Positions 1 to 6,973 of a stretch of DNA of 44,023 bases are shown piece after piece (within the stretch, counting starts at the first letter, position 1; each line of letters starts with the position of its first letter). The notes beneath the pieces are model-generated. The model saw only the letters and a program-made list of their open reading frames with translations. It searched no databases and had not been told where the DNA came from. The stretch comes from an uncultured Muribaculaceae bacterium (lineage in GTDB: Bacteria > Bacteroidota > Bacteroidia > Bacteroidales > Muribaculaceae), in the NCBI GenBank assembly GCA_944321865.1, contig CALUMZ010000015.1:1-44023 (forward strand). Reading direction: 5' to 3'. The position numbers and the translations under genes were made by a program.

Positions 1-945
1 CGCATTGCCCTTGGCTTGAAGCAATTGCAACCGCATCCATGGGATGCACTTGATCCCAACTTGAAGGTTGGTGACAAGGTTAAGGGTAAAGTTGTGGTTA
101 TGGCCGACTATGGTGCATTTGTTGAGATTGCTCCGGGTGTCGAAGGCCTTATCCACGTGAGCGAAATGTCGTGGTCGCAACACTTGCGTTCGGCTCAAGA
201 CTTCTTGAAGGTTGGCGACGAGGTTGAAGCAGTTATCCTGACTCTCGACCGCGCAGAACGCAAGATGTCGCTCGGCATCAAGCAACTCAAGCCCGATCCA
301 TGGGAAAACATCGAGGTTAACTACCCTGTTGGTTCGAAGCACACTGCAAAGGTTCGCAACTTCACCAACTTTGGTGTATTTGTTGAACTCGAAGAGGGCG
401 TTGACGGCTTGATTCACATTTCCGACCTTTCTTGGACAAAGAAAATCAAGCACCCGTCGGAATTCACTCAAATCGGTGCCGATATCGATGTTCAGGTTCT
501 TGAAATCGACAAGGAAAACCGCCGTTTGAGCCTTGGCCACAAGCAACTCGAAGAGAATCCGTGGGATGTGTTTGAAACCATCTTCACAGTTGGCAGCGTA
601 CACGAAGGTACAATCGTTGAAATGCTCGACAAGGGCGCAGTGGTAGCTTTGCCTTACGGTGTGGAAGGTTTTGCAACTCCGAAGCATCTCGTTAAGCAAG
701 ACGGCACACAAGCCAAGCAAGACGAAAAGCTCGACTTCAAGGTAATCGAGTTTAACAAGGATGCCAAGAGAATCATTCTTTCTCACAGCCGCATATTCGA
801 GGACGAAGCCAAAGCCGAAGCCAAGAAAGCCAAGAAGGCTGCAAAGGCCGTAGAAGAACCTGCTTCTACTCCGGCAATTGAAAAGACAACTCTTGGTGAC
901 ATACAAGAACTTGCAGCATTGAAAGAAAAACTCTCGAAGAAGTAA
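1..945 (+). CDS. rpsA: 30S ribosomal protein S1, C-terminal part (5' truncated by window edge)
   Basis: The reading frame is already open at base 1 (RIALGLKQLQ...), so the true start lies outside the window. The visible 314 residues hold repeated S1 (OB-fold) RNA-binding motifs. Two clear copies begin KVGDKVKGKV and YPVGSKHTAKV, and each runs through a GVEGLIHVSEMSW or GVDGLIHISDLSW core. A partial repeat precedes them and a more divergent one (FTVGSVHEGTIVEML) follows. The C-terminal tail is rich in Lys, Ala and Glu, as is common in Bacteroidetes S1. S1 binds mRNA on the 30S subunit and helps initiation, which matters in this phylum because Shine-Dalgarno sequences are weak. The gene ends with TAA at 943-945, and a strong intrinsic terminator follows 27 bases later. 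The identity is secure; only the N-terminal half is missing. Confidence 0.95.
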   Translation, partial: RIALGLKQLQPHPWDALDPNLKVGDKVKGKVVVMADYGAFVEIAPGVEGLIHVSEMSWSQHLRSAQDFLKVGDEVEAVILTLDRAERKMSLGIKQLKPDPWENIEVNYPVGSKHTAKVRNFTNFGVFVELEEGVDGLIHISDLSWTKKIKHPSEFTQIGADIDVQVLEIDKENRRLSLGHKQLEENPWDVFETIFTVGSVHEGTIVEMLDKGAVVALPYGVEGFATPKHLVKQDGTQAKQDEKLDFKVIEFNKDAKRIILSHSRIFEDEAKAEAKKAKKAAKAVEEPASTPAIEKTTLGDIQELAALKEKLSKK

Positions 946-972
946 TATAGATACAGAGTTTTGAACATAATT

Positions 973-1015
973 AGATGGCACAAGACAATTTTTTGCTCTT
1001 GTGCCATCTTTTTTT
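973..1015 (+). terminator. Intrinsic terminator of rpsA
   Basis: A perfect 13-bp stem (973-985 with 997-1009, AGATGGCACAAGA / TCTTGTGCCATCT) closes an 11-base loop. A run of seven T (1009-1015) follows directly. This is a textbook rho-independent terminator on the plus strand, 27 bases after the rpsA stop. Confidence 0.93.
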
Positions 1016-1100
1016 GCGCGTGTTGTGAATCTTTCCTTGCTGAGGTATGGCGACCGTGAAGGTGTATAGTGTGCCATTTTTCCCACCGTGCGAAATCGAT

Positions 1101-1146
1101 TTTGGCCAAAGTCGGGAAAAATTTTTGGCCAAAGTCGGGAAAAATT
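1101..1146. repeat. Two tandem copies of a 23-bp unit
   Basis: The unit TTTGGCCAAAGTCGGGAAAA plus three more bases occurs at 1101-1123 and again at 1124-1146. The copies are identical apart from the last base or so. The unit starts with the short palindrome TTTGGCCAAA. It lies in non-coding DNA downstream of rpsA. Confidence 0.85.
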
Positions 1147-1211
1147 TATCGGATATTATCGAAATGTATTATAGGTTAGTGCGTTAGGTGTAAAACCAAT
1201 GTGGATTGTTT

Positions 1212-1292
1212 ATGCCTGGGAAATTCGTGTTCGGCATCTCCGAAGCCGGTGAGGACGAGGTGATGTATCCATCCTCGGGTTTCGCTTCCTGA
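1212..1292 (+). other. Possible 26-codon micro-ORF, probably part of an intergenic repeat
   Basis: An ATG at 1212 opens a 26-residue frame that begins MPGKFVFGISEAGEDEV and stops at TGA 1290-1292. I do not recognise the peptide. No clear promoter or ribosome binding site precedes it. It sits directly before the segment at 1298-1339 that has a relative at the far end of the window, so it is as likely to be a translated piece of repeat DNA as a gene. Confidence 0.2.
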
Positions 1293-1297
1293 CGGTT

Positions 1298-1339
1298 GCT
1301 TCACGCCGAGGTTAAGCTAAGTTTGGCAGCTCCGCAGCC
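1298..1339. repeat. Intergenic repeat segment, related to 43980-44020 in inverse orientation
   Basis: This 42-base segment contains GGTTAAGCTAAG and GGCAGCTCCGCAGCC. The reverse complement of 43980-44020 contains CGTTAAGCATAA and GGGCAGCTACGCAGCC in the same order and spacing, roughly three quarters identical by eye. Both copies are in non-coding DNA, which suggests a dispersed element. Confidence 0.55.
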
Positions 1340-1496
1340 ATTATATATTTGTGTAGTAATTGTTTTTTCGGATTGCCCCAATAATTGCTTATTCCATTAG
1401 ATAACAGGTTAAAATCTATAGAAAGTGCCCTCCCACCTGTTTTTACATCTTTACAAGTGGAAGAGCGTTCTATTTATTTTTTTTGTGAGAAGGGGA

Positions 1497-1949
1497 TTAT
1501 TTCACCGGGATTTTGTCGATGCGGCGTTGGTGGCGGCCGCCTTCAAATGGGGTGTCAAGGAATGCTTTTACGATTTCAAGCGCTTCGTCGTGGCTGATGA
1601 AGCGGCCGGGCAGTGCAAGCACGTTGGCATCGTTGTGCTGGCGTGCAAGGCGTGCGATTTCGGGCAGCCAGCAGAGTGCCGAGCGTATGCCTTGATGCTT
1701 GTTGAGCGTCATGTTGATGCCTTCGCCGCTGCCGCAGATGCCTATGCCCGGGTAGCATTCGCCACGTTCCACTGCGAGCGCGCACGGGTGGGCGTAGTCG
1801 GGATAGTCGCAACTGTCTTCGCTGTGGGTTCCGAAGTCAACATACTTGATGCCGTTGCTTTTAAGGTAGTCGATGATTGCCATCTTGGTGGCATACCCGG
1901 CATGGTCGCAACACAGCCCCACCGGAATGTTTTCTTTGATTATTGACAT
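1497..1949 (-). CDS. rpiB: Ribose-5-phosphate isomerase B
   Basis: This 150-residue protein has the length and motifs of the RpiB/LacAB family. It should interconvert ribose-5-phosphate and ribulose-5-phosphate in the cytoplasmic pentose phosphate pathway. Visible motifs are the N-terminal CCDHAGY with the phosphate-binding region, the YPDYAHP segment, the GICGSGEGINM loop with the catalytic Cys, and the RQHNDANVLALPGR segment. The ATG at 1949 gives MSIIKENIPVGLCCDHAG, which places the CDHAG motif at the expected depth. It is the last gene of a co-directional minus-strand run (ABC ATPase, HAD phosphatase, EamA transporter, rpiB), 29 bases after the transporter stop. LacA/LacB is a less likely alternative because no galactose-6-phosphate pathway genes are nearby. 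Confidence 0.93.
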   Translation of the reverse strand: MSIIKENIPVGLCCDHAGYATKMAIIDYLKSNGIKYVDFGTHSEDSCDYPDYAHPCALAVERGECYPGIGICGSGEGINMTLNKHQGIRSALCWLPEIARLARQHNDANVLALPGRFISHDEALEIVKAFLDTPFEGGRHQRRIDKIPVK

Positions 1950-1978
1950 AGTGTTGTTGTTTTATGTGATTAAAAATA

Positions 1979-2854
1979 TTATTTGCTTCCAAGCACGAGC
2001 AGGACGAGACCCACGAGCAGTACCGACAGGTCGATGAGCTTGAGCCGCAGGTTCTTCTCGCGCAGCACAATTACTCCAAACAAGAACGATACAATCACGC
2101 TGCCGCGGCGTATCATCGACACGACGCTAATCATAGAGTCGTCGTAGGATAGTGCGTAAAAATATGCCATGTCGGCAATGGTGAGGAACACGGCAATGCA
2201 CGGGATTGTCCATTTCCACCGGAATGGTGTGCGGTCGTGGCCGGCACGTTTCAGCAGCAGGACTGTGATGCCCATTATTATTAATTGGTATAGCGAGTAC
2301 CATGCTTGCACTTGCAGCGGCTCGTAGCTGCGCAGCAGCCATTTGTCATACAGCCCGCTGACGGCTCCCATCACCATTGCACCGATGCTCATCCACAGCC
2401 AGCGATCGTGGACTATGGAATGCCCCTCTTTGCGGCCGATGCGGCTCACCAAGTACAGAGATGTAAAGCCTAACAATATGCCGCACCATTGCAATGCGTT
2501 GAGTGTCTCGCCAAAGATTAGCAATGCTCCCACGAGCACGAGGATGGGGCGCGTGGCGTTGATTGGGCCGGTGATGGTGAGCGGCAAGTGCTTGATGCTG
2601 AAGTAGCCGAGAATCCATGACGCGAGCACGATTACCGACTTTAGCATAATCAGCAGATGACCTGTGAGGCTGTTCCCAAGCCCGAAGTCGCCATGTGCGG
2701 CTCCTGTGGCGATGACAGGAGACATGAGCAGGGTGCCGAACAGTGTGTTGAGCAACAACACCGTGAGCACATTGTTGGCCGTGACCGACAATTTCTTGAA
2801 AATATCATAAAAGCCTAAACAGATGGCCGATGAAATGGCAAGAATAACCCACAT
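1979..2854 (-). CDS. EamA/DMT-family transporter
   Basis: This 291-residue protein is almost wholly hydrophobic. It has about ten predicted membrane helices in two repeats of five, as in the EamA branch of the drug/metabolite transporter superfamily. Helices include the N-terminal MWVILAISSAICLGFYDIF and a C-terminal LIDLSVLLVGLVLLVLG. The segment LPLTITGPINATRPILVLVGALLIFGE is typical of the end of the first EamA repeat. I chose the ATG at 2854 because an upstream start at 2905 only adds a polar stretch that does not look like transporter sequence. It lies between a HAD phosphatase and rpiB on the same strand, so it may move a sugar or sugar phosphate, but the substrate cannot be read from the sequence. 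Confidence 0.85.
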   Translation of the reverse strand: MWVILAISSAICLGFYDIFKKLSVTANNVLTVLLLNTLFGTLLMSPVIATGAAHGDFGLGNSLTGHLLIMLKSVIVLASWILGYFSIKHLPLTITGPINATRPILVLVGALLIFGETLNALQWCGILLGFTSLYLVSRIGRKEGHSIVHDRWLWMSIGAMVMGAVSGLYDKWLLRSYEPLQVQAWYSLYQLIIMGITVLLLKRAGHDRTPFRWKWTIPCIAVFLTIADMAYFYALSYDDSMISVVSMIRRGSVIVSFLFGVIVLREKNLRLKLIDLSVLLVGLVLLVLGSK

Positions 2855-2949
2855 ATATATGTTTGTACAGAAATTCCGATGCAAAATTACGCAAAAAGGA
2901 ACCAATCAAAAAAGAATTTCGGCAGACACTTTGCAATTGCCGGCATGTG

Positions 2950-3744
2950 TTATATTATGCCGAAGTGTTTCAATGCTTTATATATTCCGCCGTCATCGAC
3001 CGATGTGGTAACGTAGTCGGCTACGGCTTTGAGCGGCGGGTTGGCGTTGCCCATCGCGATGCCTGTGCCTGCCACTTTCACTATGGATATGTCGTTACCT
3101 CCGTCGCCGAACGCCATGGTTTCTTCAATCTTGATGCCTTGGTGAGCGGCAACGGCAAGCAGTCCGTTACCTTTGTCGGCGTTGAGTGCCGTGATGTCGG
3201 CAAAGTCGGGACACCAACGGCTCGATATGCAGCCGTCGAGCATAGCCATGAGCGATTGCTCCTGCCCGGGCGAAATCACCGGAGTGAGCTGCAAGATGCG
3301 TTGCTTCAGTACATCGTCGAGCGATGCAGTGCCGCGCAAGTCGGGCACGTTGAGCAGGTGGTTGAATATGTTTGCCACCACCGACCCGTTGTCACCATCG
3401 CCGTTGAGCATTGCCCAGTCGCGTTCACCCACAACCATGCAGGCAAATCCCATCGAGTCGGCACACCTTATTACTGTGGCGACATCATCGGCCGGGATGG
3501 GATTGCAGGCAACGATGGTATCGCCAATGAAGCTGCATGCGCCGTTGGTGGTGATGTATCCATCGATTAAATGCCTTATTTCGCCAATGTTATTGATGAG
3601 CGAGTATGGCCTTCCGGTAGAGATGTATATACCGATTCCTGCATCTTTGGCCTTGGTGATGGCCGTGATTGCTGATTGTGGAATGCGGTGCGTGTTGAAA
3701 CTGACGAGAGTCCCGTCGATGTCGAAAAACAGAGCTTTAATCAT
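2950..3744 (-). CDS. Cof-type HAD-IIB phosphatase
   Basis: This 264-residue protein belongs to the haloacid dehalogenase superfamily, Cof/YidA type. Motif I is FFDIDGTLVSF at residues 7-17, where the first Asp is the nucleophile. Motif II is the Ser/Thr in YISTGRPYS. Motif IV is AFGDGGNDISIVKVAGTGIAMGNA near the C terminus, followed by the usual ADYVT segment. The cap lies between motifs II and IV. Such enzymes dephosphorylate small cytoplasmic phosphate esters, often hexose or nucleotide phosphates; the substrate is unknown here. Its stop is 96 bases before the transporter start and its own start is 14 bases after the ABC ATPase stop, so the first two genes are probably co-transcribed. Confidence 0.9.
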   Translation of the reverse strand: MIKALFFDIDGTLVSFNTHRIPQSAITAITKAKDAGIGIYISTGRPYSLINNIGEIRHLIDGYITTNGACSFIGDTIVACNPIPADDVATVIRCADSMGFACMVVGERDWAMLNGDGDNGSVVANIFNHLLNVPDLRGTASLDDVLKQRILQLTPVISPGQEQSLMAMLDGCISSRWCPDFADITALNADKGNGLLAVAAHQGIKIEETMAFGDGGNDISIVKVAGTGIAMGNANPPLKAVADYVTTSVDDGGIYKALKHFGII

Positions 3745-3758
3745 GTGTCTCGGGTGGT

Positions 3759-5204
3759 TTATGGTTTTGTGAGGCGGAAGATGTGGTCGTGGTCGATGAC
3801 TGCCGGAATTTCGTGTTCGTAATGTGTCACATATACGAGCGAAATGTCTTGGTTGCTCGCTGTAATCTGTTCTATGGCTCGGGCAACCAACCGCTTGCGA
3901 GCCATGTCGAGCCCGTGTAGCGGTTCGTCGAGAATGAGCAACGATGCACGGCGTGCAAGAGTGCGGGCTATGAGTGCAAGTCGCTGTTCGCCCGACGAAA
4001 GTGTGTTGAAGTAGCGGTCGGCAAGCCTGTCAAGGCCAAATGCCTGCAACCATTGCAAGGCTGTAGTTCTCTGTTCGTCGCTGATGCGTCGGAAGCAACC
4101 CACATTGTCGTGCAATCCCGAAGCAACCACTGTGAGCAACGTTTCCCCGTTATTGAAGTAAAGGTGCATTTCGGGAGAAATGTAGCCTATGCGCCGCTTT
4201 ATTTCCCAGATGCTTTCGCCGGTTCCGCGCCGGTGGTCGAATATGGTGATGCGGTTGCGGTATCCTTGCGGATTGTCGGCATAGACGAGACTCAACAGTG
4301 TAGATTTCCCCGAACCGTTGCGGCCAAGCAATGCCCATTTTTCCCCGGCTTTTACTGTCCAAGACACATCGTGCAGGATAATATTGTTGCCGTATGCCAC
4401 ATTGCACCGGTCAAGCGAGAATGCCGTGTCGTAATCGGTGGGAACAAGCGGGGTGGTGTCAGGCAAATCGATGTGCGAGCGGCTGTCGAAAAGTGCGGAG
4501 AGCTTTTCTCGTGTGCTGTTCAGGTTGCCATTGTCAACGGCAATCATTTTCCCTATTTCCAAATTCCGTATGGGAATAACGAAGTCGGTATATTCGGGCA
4601 GGTCGATAGTGTTGCATAGGAGTAGCATCACGGCAGTGCCGCGTTTCGTCAGGCCGTCTATGAGGTTGTCGAACAACTTGCGCGAGGCGGCATCGAGGCC
4701 GATGTAAGGGTTGTCGATGATGAGCAGGTCGGGCTGCTCGGTGAGCATGTTTATGATTAAGAATTTGCGAAGCTCGCCGCTCGACAGGTAGTTGATGCGC
4801 TTGTGCCTCACGTCGTCGATCGACAGCGAGCGGCACAGTTCATGCCAAAGGGTTTCGTCGATTTTGCCGCTTATCAATTCTTCAACGGTGGGAATGCCGT
4901 CGTTGGCTGTCGATTCAAACCGCTGTTGGTAGTAAGTGTCGTTGCAGCCGGTGAGCGAATGAATGTCGGTAAACTCGATGCTTTTTATTTTCAGTGATTT
5001 CTTGTCGCCGATGATGCGGTTCATGCCGATGTTCCAGCCCTTTTCGATTATTTTCCCAAGGGTGGTTTTCCCCGAACCGTTTTCGCCCATTACCACGTAG
5101 GCTTTCCCTGCACGAATGTCAAAAGGGTGGGGGTTGCTTAATTTTACTCCCGTATATTGCAGTGTGACGCTTTCGGCACGAAGCAATATTTTGTCTATTT
5201 CCAT
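3759..5204 (-). CDS. Tandem-domain ABC ATPase (ModF/PhrA-like)
   Basis: This 481-residue protein carries two complete ABC nucleotide-binding domains and no membrane segments. Domain 1 has Walker A GENGSGKT at residues 40-47, the signature LSSGELRKFL and Walker B LLIIDNPYIGLD. Domain 2 has Walker A GRNGSGKST, the signature LSSGEQRLALIA, Walker B LLILDEPLHGLD and an H-loop VTHYEHE. Length and layout match the ModF/PhrA family (about 490 residues), named after molybdate-locus and photorepair-associated proteins whose exact job is poorly defined. Domain 1 has Asn-Pro where the catalytic Glu follows Walker B (IIDNPY), so it may hydrolyse ATP poorly. No permease or binding protein gene is nearby, which argues against an ordinary importer. 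Confidence 0.82.
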   Translation of the reverse strand: MEIDKILLRAESVTLQYTGVKLSNPHPFDIRAGKAYVVMGENGSGKTTLGKIIEKGWNIGMNRIIGDKKSLKIKSIEFTDIHSLTGCNDTYYQQRFESTANDGIPTVEELISGKIDETLWHELCRSLSIDDVRHKRINYLSSGELRKFLIINMLTEQPDLLIIDNPYIGLDAASRKLFDNLIDGLTKRGTAVMLLLCNTIDLPEYTDFVIPIRNLEIGKMIAVDNGNLNSTREKLSALFDSRSHIDLPDTTPLVPTDYDTAFSLDRCNVAYGNNIILHDVSWTVKAGEKWALLGRNGSGKSTLLSLVYADNPQGYRNRITIFDHRRGTGESIWEIKRRIGYISPEMHLYFNNGETLLTVVASGLHDNVGCFRRISDEQRTTALQWLQAFGLDRLADRYFNTLSSGEQRLALIARTLARRASLLILDEPLHGLDMARKRLVARAIEQITASNQDISLVYVTHYEHEIPAVIDHDHIFRLTKP

Positions 5205-5240
5205 ATAGATACCGAAAAAATATATTTCTCAAATACGTGG

Positions 5241-5248
5241 CAAAATTA
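5241..5248 (-). promoter_or_regulatory. Candidate -7 element for the ABC ATPase operon
   Basis: TAATTTTG on the minus strand matches the Bacteroidetes -7 consensus TAnnTTTG and lies 37 bases upstream of the ATG at 5204. No good -33 TTTG is visible about 20 bases further upstream. Confidence 0.45.
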
Positions 5249-5284
5249 CTAAAAATCGGCATAAAATCTAATGGCCGATTTGGG
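5249..5284. repeat. Short-form intergenic stem-loop repeat, copy 1
   Basis: This 36-base segment differs from 22587-22622 at only three positions. It contains an 8-bp inverted repeat (AAATCGGC at 5253-5260, GCCGATTT at 5274-5281) around ATAAAATCTAATG. It sits just upstream of the candidate promoter of the ABC ATPase gene. A longer version with the same ends occurs at 22475-22532 and 25702-25772. Confidence 0.8.
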
Positions 5285-5295
5285 ATAAAGAGAGA

Positions 5296-5338
5296 ACCGA
5301 TGCCCCAGCCATATTCACATATAGCGCGTAGCATCGGT
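5296..5338 (-). terminator. Stem-loop after the PUL, possible terminator
   Basis: ACCGATGC (5296-5303) pairs with GCATCGGT (5331-5338) in an 8-bp stem, 39 bases past the stop of the last PUL gene. On the minus strand it is followed by a pyrimidine-rich TCTCTCTTTATCCC rather than a clean T run, so it is a weak terminator candidate. Confidence 0.4.
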
Positions 5339-5376
5339 CCCATTCATTACAGTAATCAACTAACGTGTCCGGATTC

Positions 5377-6939
5377 CTACCGTATGAATTTTGTAGCTTT
5401 TAATTTCCCATCGGTCGTTGTGATTTTCAGTATGTATACGCCCTTGTCGAGGTTGGGTATTGTCATCATATTGTTTTCAACCGGTGAATTTGACATCATG
5501 CGACCGTTTAAATCGTAAATGTAGCCGGTGGCGGCATTTTCGGCTCCTTGCAGATAGAGTGTGCCGTCGGCAACGACGGTGCAAGTCATTCCATCCGATG
5601 CTCCGGGCATTGTGATTGATTCCACTCCGGTAAATGCCGAGCCAAACGTGAGGCAACTGATGTGAATGCCGCTCGGCATGCCCTCTTCGGCGATGCGTAT
5701 GCGTTGCTTGCCGGCTTGTAAGTTAATGGTGAATGACTCATTTGCGAACACCGTTTCATTGCCCGACAGGGTGAGTTGCCGTGCTTCGCACAAGGTTGAC
5801 AATACCTCTCCGTCCTCGTCGACACTGTAAACGGCAACGGTGGGGTCGAAGCGGCCTTCGTCATAACCTTGTCCCGAGATGCGCAATGTCAATGTGTATT
5901 CGCCTGCCGACGGTATGTCGAACTGGTAATCGGCATACGCTCCGCTGGTGAATTGCGTGATTTCGAGCTTGCCGGGATTATAGCTGTCGTGTGATGAACC
6001 GAGAAGCAGCGATGTCGAGTTGATGTACTCCGATGCCGGAACTATTTCGTCGACGCCGTGGTATACGGTTTCGTCGAAATCGGTCATGTAGACGTATACC
6101 ATGCCTTGTTCCGACAGTTGACGTTCACCCTCGCCGTTTTGAGGCACAATAAGGCCTATGCAAGGCGATGTGGTGGGCGAGGACTTGGCGATGAACCACG
6201 AGTAGCGGAACACGCGGTCGTCCTTTTCAAGAAATTCGAGCTGCTGCACCATCGAGCCGATTTGCCCCTCGGGGGTGATGTTTTTTATGCCGTTGTCGCC
6301 GCCCATGCTGAACTCGGTGAGCCATATCTTCTTGCCGTAGCTTTCATAGAAATTGTCAATCATTTCCTTCATTCCGCTTGTGCCGCCCGAGTAGCAGTGC
6401 AGGGCGATGTAGTCGAAGGCGTCAAGGCCGACGAGGTCGACAAATTTGCGATACCATGTGTACATCTCATAGTCGGGGTGAGTGCCCGAGTCGGGCGAGT
6501 AGTTCACCGCCGGGCCCACGAGTTCAAGCCCCAATTCATCGGCAAGAGCCTTTACATCGGGCCAGTATTCGGCCGCCTGTTCGGGCGACATGTTGGCCTG
6601 ACGGACAAAGTTGGGCTCGTTGAACCCAAGCAGGTACTTGGTTTCGGGGTGAGCCTTGCAATATTCGCGGATGGCATCGGCATCGTAGCGGTTGTTCCAG
6701 CACATCGGCACAAATTCCATGGTCTCCGCGCTCATGTAGTCGGCCACGCTGTTTGCCGGGGTGTTTGCCCAGTTGTAGGTCCAGCTCACGCCGGGCATCA
6801 ACACGTCGATTTCTTCTTTCAAGTATAAGTGGTTTTCGCTCACGCCACGCTTGAAGCTCTTGGCGGCATCGGCGTTGAATGTCGGTGCACACAGTGCTGC
6901 ACAGAGCGTGAGCGGAATCATCAATTTTGAGGTTTTCAT
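5377..6939 (-). CDS. GH128 family beta-1,3-glucanase with T9SS sorting domain
   Basis: This is a 520-residue secreted enzyme. Residues 1-25 form a signal peptide ending ADA-A. Residues about 30-270 match the glycosyl hydrolase catalytic core of family GH128 (Asl1-like): YNWANTP, FVPMCWN, LGFNEPN with the probable acid/base Glu near residue 107, and KIWLTEFSM with the probable nucleophile Glu near 208. GH128 enzymes cut beta-1,3-glucans. Residues about 310-430 look like a beta-sandwich carbohydrate-binding module (YADYQFDIPSAGEYTLTLRI). The last 75 residues are a type A T9SS sorting domain (IYDLNGRMM, LDKGVYILKI, KATKFIR), so the protein is probably exported by T9SS and held at the surface. 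It is the last PUL gene, 34 bases after the GH3 stop. Confidence 0.85.
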   Translation of the reverse strand: MKTSKLMIPLTLCAALCAPTFNADAAKSFKRGVSENHLYLKEEIDVLMPGVSWTYNWANTPANSVADYMSAETMEFVPMCWNNRYDADAIREYCKAHPETKYLLGFNEPNFVRQANMSPEQAAEYWPDVKALADELGLELVGPAVNYSPDSGTHPDYEMYTWYRKFVDLVGLDAFDYIALHCYSGGTSGMKEMIDNFYESYGKKIWLTEFSMGGDNGIKNITPEGQIGSMVQQLEFLEKDDRVFRYSWFIAKSSPTTSPCIGLIVPQNGEGERQLSEQGMVYVYMTDFDETVYHGVDEIVPASEYINSTSLLLGSSHDSYNPGKLEITQFTSGAYADYQFDIPSAGEYTLTLRISGQGYDEGRFDPTVAVYSVDEDGEVLSTLCEARQLTLSGNETVFANESFTINLQAGKQRIRIAEEGMPSGIHISCLTFGSAFTGVESITMPGASDGMTCTVVADGTLYLQGAENAATGYIYDLNGRMMSNSPVENNMMTIPNLDKGVYILKITTTDGKLKATKFIR

Positions 6940-6973
6940 AATCAGATAATGGATATTTCTCTTGGGGTGTTAC

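Larger units (their letters stand above)
1016..1496. other. Gene-poor intergenic stretch between rpsA and rpiB
   Basis: About 480 bases lie between the convergent ends of rpsA and rpiB with no convincing gene. It holds a 23-bp tandem duplication (1101-1146), a 26-codon open frame (1212-1292) and a segment at 1298-1339 that resembles, in reverse complement, the last 40 bases of the window. I see no tRNA and no family-like protein in either strand. Confidence 0.7.

Noticed and set aside
783..1109. A 108-residue minus-strand frame across the rpsA end and its terminator
   Set aside because: It overlaps rpsA and runs through the terminator hairpin; no motif and no promoter.
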